A stretch of 64,000 bases of DNA from Tethya wilhelma (lineage: Eukaryota; Porifera; Demospongiae; Tethyida; Tethyidae): assembly GCA_964030475.1 (NCBI GenBank), contig CAXIPT010000013.1, positions 810,678-874,677 of the forward strand, read 5' to 3'. The position numbers were made by a program, and so were the translations under genes. Within the stretch, counting starts at the first letter, position 1, and each line of letters opens with the position of its first letter. The notes under the pieces are model-generated. The model worked only from the letters and a program-made list of their open reading frames with translations, was not told the DNA's origin and made no database searches. Positions 37,955 to 49,307 of the stretch are shown here, piece after piece.

Positions 37955-39124
37955 TACTATATATAGAGTGCACCATGCAGTAGGTGATCTGTGTGTGTTG
38001 TTTATTGTGAACACTAGGACAACAGTTTGATCCTCTCAATCAATCCTCGACAGCTAAGACCACAACTAGTGCTGCGTTGGAAACTCCAGAAGACACGTGA
38101 GTTTATAGTCTGAGCCATGATGTAGGGTGGCTCTCTTTGCTATGGTGTGCACATGTGTGTGTGTGAGTTCAAAGGTCATTCTCATTGCAGTCCTCAGGAG
38201 GTGATCAAGAAGTTGGAGAAGAAAGTGAATGTCCTCATTGAGGAGAGTGCCCAGGCGTGTGCCATGGGAGACCTGCAGACGGTAAGAGAGCTCACCACAC
38301 CTCACCATTCATGTCCCCATCGTTGTCCTGGCAACAAGGGACCAGGTGGTATCATGCTATATCTTCTATTGCCTCAGGCTCTAGATAAAGCCAAGGAGTC
38401 GGCACGAAAGGAGAGGATGCTCTGCAAACAGAGGGAGCAAGCTCAGATGACCGATACAATCAACCTGGACCTCACCTACTGTGTGCGTCACCTTAGCTGT
38501 CTGTCTGGGTGATGTGCTTGCTCATAACAAGAATGTTTGTGTGTGTGTTTACACCTATGACCAAGAGAGTTTGTAAAGTTGCATGTGTCCTTCCATTGCT
38601 GCAGGTTCTCTTCAATCTTGGCAGTCAGTATCAGGCCTCAAAGAGCTATGTGGAAGCACTCAACACTTACCTGCTTATCGTCAAGAATAAGATGTTCAGT
38701 GCTGGAGGTATGTGTGTATGTGCGTGTGTGTGTGTGTGTGTGTATGTGTGTCACTGTGTGTGTATGCACAGCTGCAACAATTATAATTATTCTTTATTAC
38801 TGAAAACAATTCTTAATTTGAGAATATTTATTTCTAGTTTGAGCAAATTCTGTCTAAGAGTGCTATGAAGTAGCTTCGTGTCATTTCTCTATCTTCCAGG
38901 TCGACTGCGTGTCAACATGGGTAACATTTATGCTGAGCAGAGAAAGTACCCTCAGGCTATAAAGATGTACCGAATGGCTCTGGACCAGATCCCTGACCAC
39001 CACAAGGCAGTCAGGCTAAAGATACTCCAAAACATCGGAGCAGTGTTTGTCAAGATGGGCCAGTATGCCGACGCCATCACCTCATTTGAACACATCATGG
39101 AGCAAGAGCCTGACTTCAAGACAG
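37018..39124 (+). CDS. IFT88: Intraflagellar transport protein 88 (IFT88/polaris), 5' part only
   Basis: TPR subunit of the IFT-B complex needed to build cilia. Exons: 37018-37101, 37443-37511, 37598-37660, 37736-37777, 37852-37915, 38018-38096, 38191-38281, 38378-38482, 38605-38707, 38900-39124; 308 residues visible, ending in phase 1. Matches: MQNVHLAPDDP, EEDDLYSGYDYNSI, RPMTGVTAAGF, VIKKLEKKVNVLIEESA, NLDLTY|VLFNLGSQY, MGNIYAEQRKYPQAIKMY and LKILQNIGAVFVKMGQY. About 500 further residues of TPRs are expected, but the next recognisable exon (40279) is tomosyn. An isolated N lies 32 bases past the last donor. The remaining coding sequence cannot fit in 1.15 kb, so the gene is cut by a genomic or assembly break. 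Confidence 0.93.
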
Positions 39125-39156
39125 GTAGGTTAATGGTAGCCTCGTACCCAGGCTCN

Positions 39157-39192
<36 letters not shown>

Positions 39193-39841
39193 CCTGAGGG
39201 CATCACGCCAGGAGTCCTGCTATGGTTGGGTGGCTCTGTGTTTGGAATAATTTGTTAGATTAACTTAATAACAGGAAAATTAGCCCATAATGTGAGTGTC
39301 ACCAGTTGGGTAGTGTGTATGTGTGTAGGAAGGTGGAGATGTTTCCTTGCTATAAATATGTAGTCCAACAAATCACTGCACTACCATTGGAGTAGGAAAT
39401 CAGTTACAGAAGCTTAAGTTGTTCAACTGCACCAGTCATTGCATGGTGCTATGATTAATGAATTGCTTTGGAATTTCATAGTTTATAAGGATCCTTCAAT
39501 ATCAGGTTTGATGAATGACCCTACAAATTATTGCTTAATTTGATAACCCCCCGCTCATTAGTTATCATTGGCAATTGGTTGTTTTAAGACAGTGAAGGGA
39601 CAGAACTAACCAGGGTAGCTAAGAGAGAGAGAGAGGGGAAGCTTAGAAGTTCTGCTGCATTCTCCAGACCTTGCTCTAGTGATTGGACTCACTGATACAC
39701 ACACACACACTCACACACACATACTTCCACACTGTGGTGCTTCTTAATGAGTGTAACTGTAATTGGATGTCCTGAATCCGAATCTAAATTGCATTATTGT
39801 AGTTAGTGTCAGGTTACCCTTCAACCCTTCATTCCACACAG

Positions 39842-39893
<52 letters not shown>

Positions 39894-40278
39894 CGCAGAA
39901 GAAACTATACAGTTGGTTCTAACTAGTGCACAAACTCAAACTTGTGAAGAAGCTAAACTGTCCGTAGATTGTGCAAACATGAGTTGCTTGTATCACATCT
40001 TGTCCCTGTCCATTAGCCCTGCCATGTATCCGCCTCAAGTGGTGGTGTTAGACACCTTGTTGACATGTTAGATTTCAGGCTCATATACGTATCAAATTCT
40101 ATTCCCAATTCCTCTTGGTTTCCTATATTCACATGGACCGCTATCAAAGAGATACTTCAAATGGTGGGCATAGCTGGCAATTAAAACCACTCCAGTCTTA
40201 ATAACTACTACTAATGGCAATGTTTGTATCACTATGCTCTGACTAATTGTCTTACTATCTTGCTGTGTGGTGCTACAG
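39125..40278. other. Junction region between truncated IFT88 and tomosyn
   Basis: Contains the N at 39156, a CT run (39157-39188), and a TG run (39846-39892). Neither the IFT88 3' exons nor the tomosyn 5' exons were found here. Confidence 0.6.
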
Positions 40279-40386
40279 GGCCTGCTGGTGACCTGCTGCA
40301 GCAATAGTACCCTCTACCTGTGGTGTCTGAGTCAGAAGGAGCCGGCCATTGTCCACAGTCTGGAGTTCAACAGAGAGAGGTGAGAT

Positions 40387-40456
<70 letters not shown>

Positions 40457-40719
40457 GCACTTGTATATATATGTATACAATGTGATTCCTTTGCTATGTA
40501 AAGTTTATGAAACTCATAACGTTACCCTCACACCCTCACACCCTCACACCCTCGCACAGTCCCACCTGTATCTCCTACTCGGCTGGCTCAGAGTGGGCCT
40601 ATGTTGGAACAGACGGGGGAAATGTCCACGTGATCCACGTCAAGACCTTCAAGCTCTCGGGCTACACCATCTACTGGAACCATGCCTGTGAGATGTAAGT
40701 AGGGACGGAAATAAATGGC

Positions 40720-40754
<35 letters not shown>

Positions 40755-41481
40755 CACATAGTGAGGTTCACTTCATCCATCGTCCCCCCTCCCCCTCAGG
40801 ACCAGCTCCAGGAGGACCAAACCAGGCAATGTGATCTTTGTGAGTGAGAACCCAATGGACCAAGGCAAGGTATGTGTGCCGTGGTGGGTCGGTGAGAGTC
40901 AGGGTAGTGGCGCCAATTCTGTTGGGAAATTAACTTAGATGGGAAATATTGATGCAATTACTACAGAGAGTGCTTGGGTTAATTACTACTACAACTTTTA
41001 ATGCATAATGTAATATTAAAAAACACTTTTGAGGGACACAAGTTTGTGTGTTCTGCTACAGATTCTCATTGCCTTCTCTAACGGTCTGTGTGTGCTGTAT
41101 GACTTGGCCCACAATGAAGTGCGTACCACAGCCCAACAGAAGGAGCAGGACTATCACAAGAGGTTCAGCTATGACCCCGGAGACAACCACGTATGTGTGT
41201 GTGTGGGGGGGATTTAGCGTAGGGGTACGCTATTTTCTTCCTATGTATATATAGGGGGGATTTAGCGTAGGAGTACGCTATTTTGATGCAATTACTACAG
41301 AGGGGTACACTATTTTCCTCCTATATATTTTAATTTTACCCCTACGTATATGGGTGGGATATTTAGCGTGGGGTACGCCAAGATTTTGCCCTGCCCACCC
41401 ATATATATAGAAGGGATTTAGCATACCCCCCACACTATATCCCACCTATATAATATTATAGTTATGACAAGAGTTGATGTA

Positions 41482-41546
<65 letters not shown>

Positions 41547-41788
41547 NNNNNNNNNNNNNNNNNNNNNNNNNNNNNNNNNNNNNNNNNNNNNNNNNNNNNN
41601 NNNNNNNNNNNNNNNNNNNNNNNNNNNNNNNNNNNNNNNNNNNNNNNNNNNNNNNNNNNNNNNNNNNNNNNNNNNNNNNNNNNNNNNNNNNNNNNNNNNN
41701 NNNNNNNNNNNNNNNNNNNNNNNNNNNNNNNNNNNNNNNNNNNNNNNNNNNNNNNNNNNNNNNNNNNNNNNNNNNNNNNNNNNNNNNN

Positions 41789-41862
<74 letters not shown>

Positions 41863-44800
41863 GATCCATGGATGTTCTTCAGCGGTGGTTACCTTGAGAA
41901 CAGCGATGTAGCTCCTCGTACACTGACAGTGACTCATGGGAAGTCCCCTCCCGTCGTTCTCTCCTCCAACTCCACCATCATGGACTTCCTCTGTCTGCCC
42001 ACGTCACCTTACTCCTGTGGTAAGAACAGATGAGACGTGCTATAGCCAGTGTTGTTTTAATTCTCCTGTTGTTTTGGTCTTGAAGGTGAAAATGTATCCC
42101 TGATCTTTAGTCGTTGATTGGCTTGGTGTCTGTTTGCTTTATGTCTGTAGATCATCAAAAACCATTTGCACTTGTTTTGCTCACAAAGGAGGAGATCATT
42201 CTTCACGATTTGAAGACGGAAGGGTGAGCTTATATCTTGGCCTAATTTTGACACAACTTAACTCGATATTAACTCAAAATAAGTTGACACTAACTCTGTA
42301 TGTGTGTGTGTGTGTGTGTGTGTTGTATTTCTCCCTCAGATTCCCTCGCTACCACAACGTGAGTCTTCCCTATGCCCTGGACATCCACATCCCTCCCGTG
42401 ACCAGCATCCAGTACTTGGCCAACTGCTCAGAGGAGTTCATAGCCTCTCTGCACTCGGTCAAGTCAAAGCTCATGAACACAGCTACAAAGGTAAGTGACA
42501 TCAACATGAACACCCCCTAGCTTTCCTCTTCCCAGGCTCTCCTCATTCACACAAAGGAAGGGCGGAGAGACTGGGAGGAAGGGAGGCTAGTTCTGTCTGA
42601 TATTGTTGTCAGATGCTTGATTTCATCATTTCTCTTCCTCCCCCTGCAGCCATGGCCCCTCAATGGTGGCAAGTGGGGTGCTGAGGTCCCCCACACCTCC
42701 ACAGATCTCATTCTAACTGGGTATGTTGTAGGTAGTCTGTCTCTCTACAGAGAAGGCTAGGTAACTGTGTACTTCCCTTCTCTAATTCTTTTCCTTTCTT
42801 CTGTAGACATGTTGGGGGGTCAGTGCGAGTGTGGTACTGCAGCTCAGGTATGATTTTATACTGAACACATCTCAGTCTAGGAAGGTCGTATGAAGCTGGG
42901 ACTTGCACCATTGTGATCAGCTTGAAGAGATCTTTCAAATGATATGTATTTTATTAGATTTTGTGTCGAACGCCAAAATTGCCATTTTTGATAAAATATA
43001 TAGGTATATAAAGATATTTGGGTCAAAATCAAACCTATATCAAATTATATATCACTTGAAAGCTCTCTTTGCACTGGTCACATTGTTACACATCCTAGCT
43101 TCATATGATCTTCCTGGACTGAAATATGATGCAAAATGCTAGAAATTTTCTTCTTTTTAGCATAACATTTTAGCTCACAATCTCCATGAGAATGATCTCT
43201 CTTAACTCACTCACACAGTCATCTTTCAGCCATTCTTCACTCTTAGCACATCTCGCTACTTCAAGATGTGCTATCAACCAGCCAGTGAGCTAGCATCACC
43301 CCCCACTCGCCAACAACCCCCTGCTCGCCAACCCCCTCGGCGCCCCCCGCCACCAAAACAACAATCTCAACCGGCCTCTCAGTTGAAGAAGGTTGTCAGC
43401 GACCTCAAAGTGACAAAAGGACTGAGCAGCTCTCAGCCAGAGATACACAAGATAGGGATAAAGAACGACGACGAGGAGGTCTTCTCGCGGAAGAAGACCA
43501 CCACTTCACCCGCCACAGGACAGATCTCCAGCGAAGAACAGGAGGCCTCTCACAACTCACCGGACGGTAAGGGTTGGCTCATGAAGCAGAAGATGTAATA
43601 CATTAGTTCATCTGGCTTTGCCAGTTTTACTAAATTTCAATAATTTGCTGACTCGGCAATAGGATTACACCCAAACCTACTTGCTGACTCAGCAGTATGT
43701 GGGTCAAAGTTGGTAAAGGGTCATTGAAGTGAAAAGATAAACTAACATATCATTACTTCAGGTCAACCAGTTGCCTCCGATGCTCTGGGTGTGTCTGGTA
43801 CATCAGAGGCAGGCTCCACCTCCGGGTCAGAGCGCAAGACCGTCTACTCTCGAGAGAAGAAGAGCATCTTCAAGAAGAAGAAAAGAAGAGAGTCCACTGC
43901 TCCCACGTTCCCCAACACCTCTCGGATTGCCCGAACTCCGACCCCTACTGATCCAGAGGAGCTGCAACACAGCAAGGAGGAGAAGAAGTCACCTAGATCG
44001 ATAAGAACGTCAAAATCATTTAGAAAAGTTGCAAAGATCGTGAAACTGTCTCGGTCGGTGAGCAGCGCCAGCGACAAGGGGAAGAGAAGAACTGAGAGCA
44101 TTGAAGAGGCCGACGGGAAAGAGGAGGATGACAGCGATGAGAAGGAGTCACCAGGGAGACCCTCGGGGTCTCACAGCGTCCCCGAGCTGATCAAACACGA
44201 GGTGAGCGTCTCCCAGCTGCAATCGTCTCCAAAACGTCCAAGCGACATCACGCTGAGAGAATCTTCCTCCCAGCTGATGGGTCCTGTGACTGGTCCGGGG
44301 ATCATCCTCACACCCTCTGACGTCTCAGGGACCATCGGGGGATCACCGCCCGAGGTAGGCAAGACATCAACAGCCATCTCCTCTTCTTCAAGTGATTTTG
44401 TTTTTCTCTCTCTGTCCTCTGTTCAGAAGCTCCCACAAGGCGCCGAGGGCCACCACTCATCAAGGAGCAAGTCACCTACTCCCAAGACAAGCCCTCACTC
44501 TCCTCAGCTGAAACGAGTCTCTGAAAGTGAGGAACAAGCCGGTGCAGCAGCCATGTCTCCTCTCTCCTTCTCTGCCCGGCTCCCCAAGGTGGAGGGAGAG
44601 GAGGAGTTCTTTGAGATCAGTGGCATCCACATGTGCCTGTGTGGGCTGTGGCTGTGTGTGGCCAACAGAGGGGGAGGGGTCATGGTCTTCGACTTCTCTC
44701 TCAGCGAGAAGACAAATGACCCAAAGGTACATAAGTAGCATGGAGGTGATCAATGTGTGTGTGTGTGTGTGTGTGTGTTACTTCCACAGCAGCACATATC

Positions 44801-47800
44801 CATATTTCTGCACAACTTTAGTGATTTTTTATTATTTCGTTCAGTTTCTTGAGATTGACTTTGACAATGACTCCATCATGAGACAGTACGCTGCCAGACC
44901 CTCCTCTCCCAATTCCTCTAAACCCACGTCTCCTCCCCCTGGATCTGCACAATCTCAGCCACGCCCAACTCCCGGAGATTGGCACTTTGATGACAGAGTC
45001 CGTGACTCTAAACCCGGCTTTCAACTGACGCAGCTGTGCATGTGTTACTACAGCTGCCCCAAGAGCCCCTCCCTACTGGGCACCAAGAGGAAGGACGGTC
45101 AGAGACTACCAGCTGCCATCTCCACCATGACCTACAGCATGGACAAGGGGCTGTAAGTAGGCAGCTGCTGTTACAGCTGGTTGCAAACTAACTCATAATA
45201 TCATATTTATCTCTCTTGTTTATCTTTGTTTTGTTAGTTGCCATGTGTATTTAGTTTCTTACCTTCTGTGGGAATCAGCCATTTCTCTGTTCATCTTTGT
45301 AGGCTGATTGTTGGAACGAACAGGGGCTTTGCAATAGTCGACGTCTTTGCCAACAGCTGTCTCTACACCTTCAGCTCTGTCACAAGCATCCTCTGTAAGT
45401 ACAACATGGCCGTTCTAACGCTAGCAGAGTAGCCATCTTGTATCTCTGTCTCTCTTCCTTCAGACATGGCCAACCCTAACAAGTTCAGTCGCCAGATGAG
45501 GCAGGAGTCTCAGCGAGGCTTGGACGCCCTCAACAAACCCACCATCTCCCGCCACGCCACCTCCCTGGCTCTCTCTGTCAAGGCTAAGAACCATTCTTCT
45601 GGTTCTCCCGTGAAACGTGCTGCATCGGCAAAACCAATGACAAGAAAGACGGAGAAGTCCAAGAGCCACACTAGCATCCCCGAGCCAGTGTGCACTGACG
45701 GAGAGGGAGAGAGTCTGGTGACAGTGTCAGAGCTGGAGAGCTGTGTGTCCGCCGTTGAACTGGTGCAGCTACAGCTAGACAAACAATGTGAGATGGTTGA
45801 GGTAGCTAGCAGCTGTGTGTGCAGCTCCGCTTTTACCATTTGTCGTCGTTCTCTCCTTCTTAGCTCCTCCCACTCTGACATTGTGGGTGGGTCTTGCCAG
45901 TGGGTACGTAGCAGCCTACGGTATCAAGGTAGTGGAGAGACCAGGACAGACCAGGAGGCAGCGCAGGGTGGAGCACATCCCAACAAGTGAGGGGGAGAGA
46001 GAGAGACCTACACGCACACTGATAGTCTTATTAATAGTGTGAACAATGGGAGCAATTTATATCACATGCAGACATGAAGGTTTTCCCATTTTCTTCATAA
46101 TTATATTAATTACTCTATAATATATTGAACACTGGTTAGTGATAATTATATCAGCATGATTTGTTTGTTTGTTTGTTTGTTTGTCTCTACAGAGTTCATC
46201 TCTGAGAGCAGTGGGAAACATCCGATAGTTGACATGTTCTTCTTGAACGAGTGGGGGGACCGCCAGGTGGTGCCTTACAAACCTCGGAGGACCCTCTCTG
46301 TGGGATCAGAGGAGCAGCTCCAACATGTCCTCCGGCAGGAGAGGACCAGGGCCCTTCAGAAGGCACAGTCCCCATCCACCGCCCCCCAGCACTATGCCAT
46401 CTTTGTTGACGAGAACCAAATCAGAGTGAGTGGGATTATTGGTATTGGGAAGGATGGTCTGTGGGTGCATGCGCTTAGAAAGAATTTGTGTTTCTTGAAA
46501 GACAAAGTTGTTATCACTATATTGTGTGGTGTGGTTGATGGTTTCTCTGTTTGTTTGTTCAGTCTTACAGTTTCCCTGGGTTTGTGAAGATCACCACCTG
46601 CTCCCCACCCATGACTAAGGGGAACGTCATCCTTAGCAACGAGTACTTCATGTGCAATGGTGAGTGGTAATATATCGGGAGATAAGATGCATGCACACAC
46701 ACACACACACACATACACACACACAGACCTCCCTTGTCTTGTGAGCGTCACTTCCTGCAAGCACATCCTGGTCCACACCCTCCCCGGTCTCAAGCCCCTC
46801 CTCTCCCACCACTTCCCCCCTCTCGCTGACCCCCTCGTCATGTGCACCCTCAAGGTGTCTGGTAGTGGACACGCCCTCTACATGTCCTCGCCGTCTGAGA
46901 TACAGAGATTGAGTGTCGTCAAGCGTGACATGTGAGTGTGCCCCTGCCAATTAGGCAATTATTGTATATTGATTTGGTAGAGGTTGGTGTTCAAAATAAT
47001 GCTCACCATAATTAACTATTGCCATGGTGAAAGTGTACTTATTCAACTGTCAAAATGGCAAAAAAATTTATTCCGAAAATTTCTGTGAGTGTAAAATTTC
47101 CCAATATATCTGCTGCTGACTTTTTTCTGTTCCATCTCAGGATGAACCTTCCCGAGTGCCTCCCTGATGTGTACCTGCCGAGGGAGGACCCCCCTCTGGG
47201 GATCAGCAAAGGCTTCCTTGGGGGTCTGTTTGCAACCACACCCACCACTGTGGATAGACAGAGAATGTGTGAGTATAGCTGTTGCATCAAGTGATGTTGT
47301 GGAGAAGTTGACACTCCATTGCATTGTCTTCCTCTCTCTTCCAGTTGGCGAGTCGTCTCGGCGTCCAATGGGGAACATGTACAAACATGATGGGAAGACA
47401 GGGACGGCCTACACTGGGACGGAGAGGAGGAGGTCTCTCCCTCGGAACGAACCCCTCAGTCCCCAGAAGAAAGCTGCGGGAGCTAAGGGCCTCGCGGGAC
47501 AGATGAACAGAAATGTAGACGTAAGTTTTGTAGCAAAACTGATCTTCGTTCCCTCAGGCAGAATCATGACCATTATCGATTACATGACCTTTGACCTTTG
47601 TATGTTTGAGCACAATATTAAGGGGAAAAAATGATGATAGCTTTGAGCTCAGATGGCCTAGGATTCACAACCACCTTGCCACCTGTCTGCCATTGAAATG
47701 TGTTGTTGTAGTAACCAAAGGTAATGGTTGCATTGTTCCTCCACTAGGCGCTGAGAGAGCGTAAGGACAAGCTGTCGGCCATGGAGAGAAGGACCCAGGA

Positions 47801-47864
47801 GGTCTCTCAGAATGCCGATGAGTTTGCCTCTCTAGCTGCCCAACTGGCCAGGAAGTACAGATGA
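40279..47864 (+). CDS. STXBP5: Tomosyn (syntaxin-binding protein 5), 5' end missing and internal gap
   Basis: WD40/R-SNARE regulator of syntaxin-SNAP25 fusion. Exons: 40279-40379, 40560-40694, 40800-40869, 41062-41190, (gap), 41862-42019, 42151-42223, 42340-42490, 42650-42720, 42807-42847, 43219-43566, 43762-44354, 44427-44726, 44845-45152, 45303-45394, 45464-45814, 45864-45986, 46193-46425, 46563-46659, 46727-46931, 47141-47268, 47345-47520, 47748-47864. Propeller matches: STLYLWCLSQKEPAIVHSL, WAYVGTDGGNVHVIHV, TLTVTHGKSPPV, GHVGGSVRVWY. A Pro- and Lys/Ser-rich insert follows, then LWVGLASGYVAAYGI, ISKGFLGGLF and the C-terminal SNARE motif (LSAMERRTQEVSQNADEF) with Arg at the zero layer, ending LARKYR. 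The first ~80 residues are absent, and exons of one or two blades fall in the N gap. The segment after VWYCSSG is Pro-rich where vertebrates have another blade. Confidence 0.92.
40390..40453. repeat. TG microsatellite after a tomosyn donor
   Basis: (TG)n beginning about ten bases after the donor at 40380. The same intron ends in AC-rich octamers (40524-40556) beside its acceptor. Confidence 0.9.
40524..40556 (+). repeat. ACCCTCAC octamers at a tomosyn acceptor
   Basis: Four near-exact copies (the last with G) running into CGCACAG, the acceptor of the exon at 40560. Same unit as at 18743-18811. Confidence 0.85.
41203..41450. repeat. Iterated palindromic repeat (TTTAGCGTAGG-GTACGCTA)
   Basis: The word GGGATTTAGCG recurs near 41209, 41258 and (variant GGATATTTAGCG) 41357, with a degraded copy near 41413. 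Each is followed by a GTACGC complement, so units are locally palindromic. TATATA and GGGTGGG patches alternate with them. It lies in the tomosyn intron just before the CT run and the assembly gap. Confidence 0.6.
41482..41858. repeat. CT microsatellite flanking a 242-base assembly gap
   Basis: (CT)n from 41482, Ns from 41547 to 41788, then (CT)n up to 41858, ending in the acceptor CAG of the exon at 41862. The gap is where one or two tomosyn propeller exons should lie. Confidence 0.95.
42871..43122. mobile_element. Fold-back MITE-like element in a tomosyn intron
   Basis: The left arm (from 42871) and the reverse complement of the right arm (ending about 43122) share diverged similarity over roughly 75 bases, including GGAAG-TC-TATGAAGCT and CTTTCAA-TGATAT words. 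The centre is AT-rich. Non-coding. Confidence 0.55.
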
Positions 47865-48208
47865 AAGAATATTAACACATTTACTGTTATCATTACAAAC
47901 TGATCAGGATTTGATAACTTCACATTTTCAGTTGTTTTTCTTTTAGTGTTGCATTTGAATTACTACATTGTTGTGTGTTAAATGAAGCACGAAATTACAA
48001 ATAATTATTATCATGCGTATAATAATTATAATTATCACTCAAGCTATGTTCCATTAATTTTATTACTACAAAAATTGTCATCAAATTTTGATCACATAAT
48101 TATCATTACATATCCCCTAGCTATGACTATCTACCTACCACTAGCTGTTACAGTTGTCTGTCCTACACTTGATGTTCGACCATGCATGAGCTAGCTGTGT
48201 GACTTCAA

Positions 48209-48895
48209 TCAGTAGATGTCACGTACAGCACTGGTACTGGAAACCATGTTCATTTGTCTCTTAACTTTCTCCACAAACTCTGCTGCATTCTCACAAAAGT
48301 CTATTTGGATGACTTTCGGAGGCCTTCCACAACAGAGGGTTGATGACACACCCTCTTTGATCTGGATCTGAATGGACGTCGGAGAAGAAATGTACCTACC
48401 AGCCCATTCTGGACAGAAGCCACAACATTTTGATTTTGTCAAGGTGACAGGTGGGAGGTGTACAGTTCGGATGTCCTCAATGTCAGCTAGTGGGATGGTT
48501 GTCAGGGAGGAGCAGGTGTAGAAACAGGCACAGTAACTGGCGAACTTCTTGTAGCAGATGCCGGTCTCAGTGAGATAGAGCCGCCAGATGTGGCGCCCTA
48601 CAATTGCACAGCAACACCCACTGACATCAAGGATTATGCCAATAGGAATGCAAACAAGAAGCTTGTTGTAAAATATTTTGGATACTGATGAGTAGAATCC
48701 TGTCACAATGTCTGATAACTTTTTTTTTGAACACTCTCCCTCAAAAGGAAGTAGTAAATCTTCATGATTTGTGTTATCTTTATCTGCAGACCCAGTATCA
48801 ATTACAGCAATTGTAGTGAATACCTTGGATACACCTACATGAGCAGCTGCCTGAGGCTGTGTAACAATCACATCACTGTCTCCACTTGTTGCCAT
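48209..48895 (-). CDS. Small PH-like membrane protein (paralogue 1)
   Basis: Single-exon 228-residue protein. A hydrophobic hairpin (about 78-100; LLVCIPIGIILDVSGCCCAI) is followed by WRLYLTETGICYKK, a Cys-rich strand, IPLADIEDIRTV, and a C-terminal helix FVEKVKRQMN. The layout (membrane segment, then a beta-rich module ending in one helix) resembles the small membrane-anchored PH-like (bPH/DUF304-type) proteins; that assignment is an inference. The paralogue at 49308-49817 shares WRLYLT, an I-L-DI core, the DVIQI/KVIQI strand and the V-K-QM end. Function unknown. Convergent with tomosyn. Confidence 0.65.
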   Translation of the reverse strand: MATSGDSDVIVTQPQAAAHVGVSKVFTTIAVIDTGSADKDNTNHEDLLLPFEGECSKKKLSDIVTGFYSSVSKIFYNKLLVCIPIGIILDVSGCCCAIVGRHIWRLYLTETGICYKKFASYCACFYTCSSLTTIPLADIEDIRTVHLPPVTLTKSKCCGFCPEWAGRYISSPTSIQIQIKEGVSSTLCCGRPPKVIQIDFCENAAEFVEKVKRQMNMVSSTSAVRDIY

Positions 48896-49307
48896 GGCTG
48901 GTGAAATGACACGTACACTGATTGACAGACTCTTTGTGGTTTTGAGCTATCTTAAAATTTAATGTTAAAGTTTGACTTGACTTTAAATGTGTCGAAATCT
49001 TCAATTGCTATAAAAATATTTATTCAACTTAAAAATAACAACTATTTTGATTATTCAGCATGTTTAATTATTTTTCAAGGTTAGCAACTTAATTGCTTGT
49101 TTTACTCCTTGTTTTGTTGCTTACAGCTGCAGTCCAAATCAAAAATAGTAAACTGTGTTGAGTTTGCAGTTACATTAGTACACAAATCACACCTAATTAT
49201 TTTCAGTAGCTATAGCTAACTATATTGTCTCCCTACAGTTGTGCAAGTCTCAGGGACATAATTATTATGTCAATAGTTACTTAACTGCAGAAAGTTGAAT
49301 AGCTAAC
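48896..49307. promoter_or_regulatory. Shared promoter interval of the PH-like paralogue pair
   Basis: 412 bp, AT-rich, between divergent start codons of two related genes. No named motif identified. Co-regulation is inferred from position only. Confidence 0.35.

Noticed and set aside
41474..42033. Long frames of Leu-Ser or Glu-Arg runs across the gap
   Set aside because: Translation of CT/GA repeat and Ns. Not genes.
44355..44426. Read-through coding of the 72-base segment in tomosyn
   Set aside because: It stays in frame without a stop, but has a GT donor, a pyrimidine tract and a TTCAG acceptor, so I treated it as an intron. Retention would add 24 residues and cannot be excluded.
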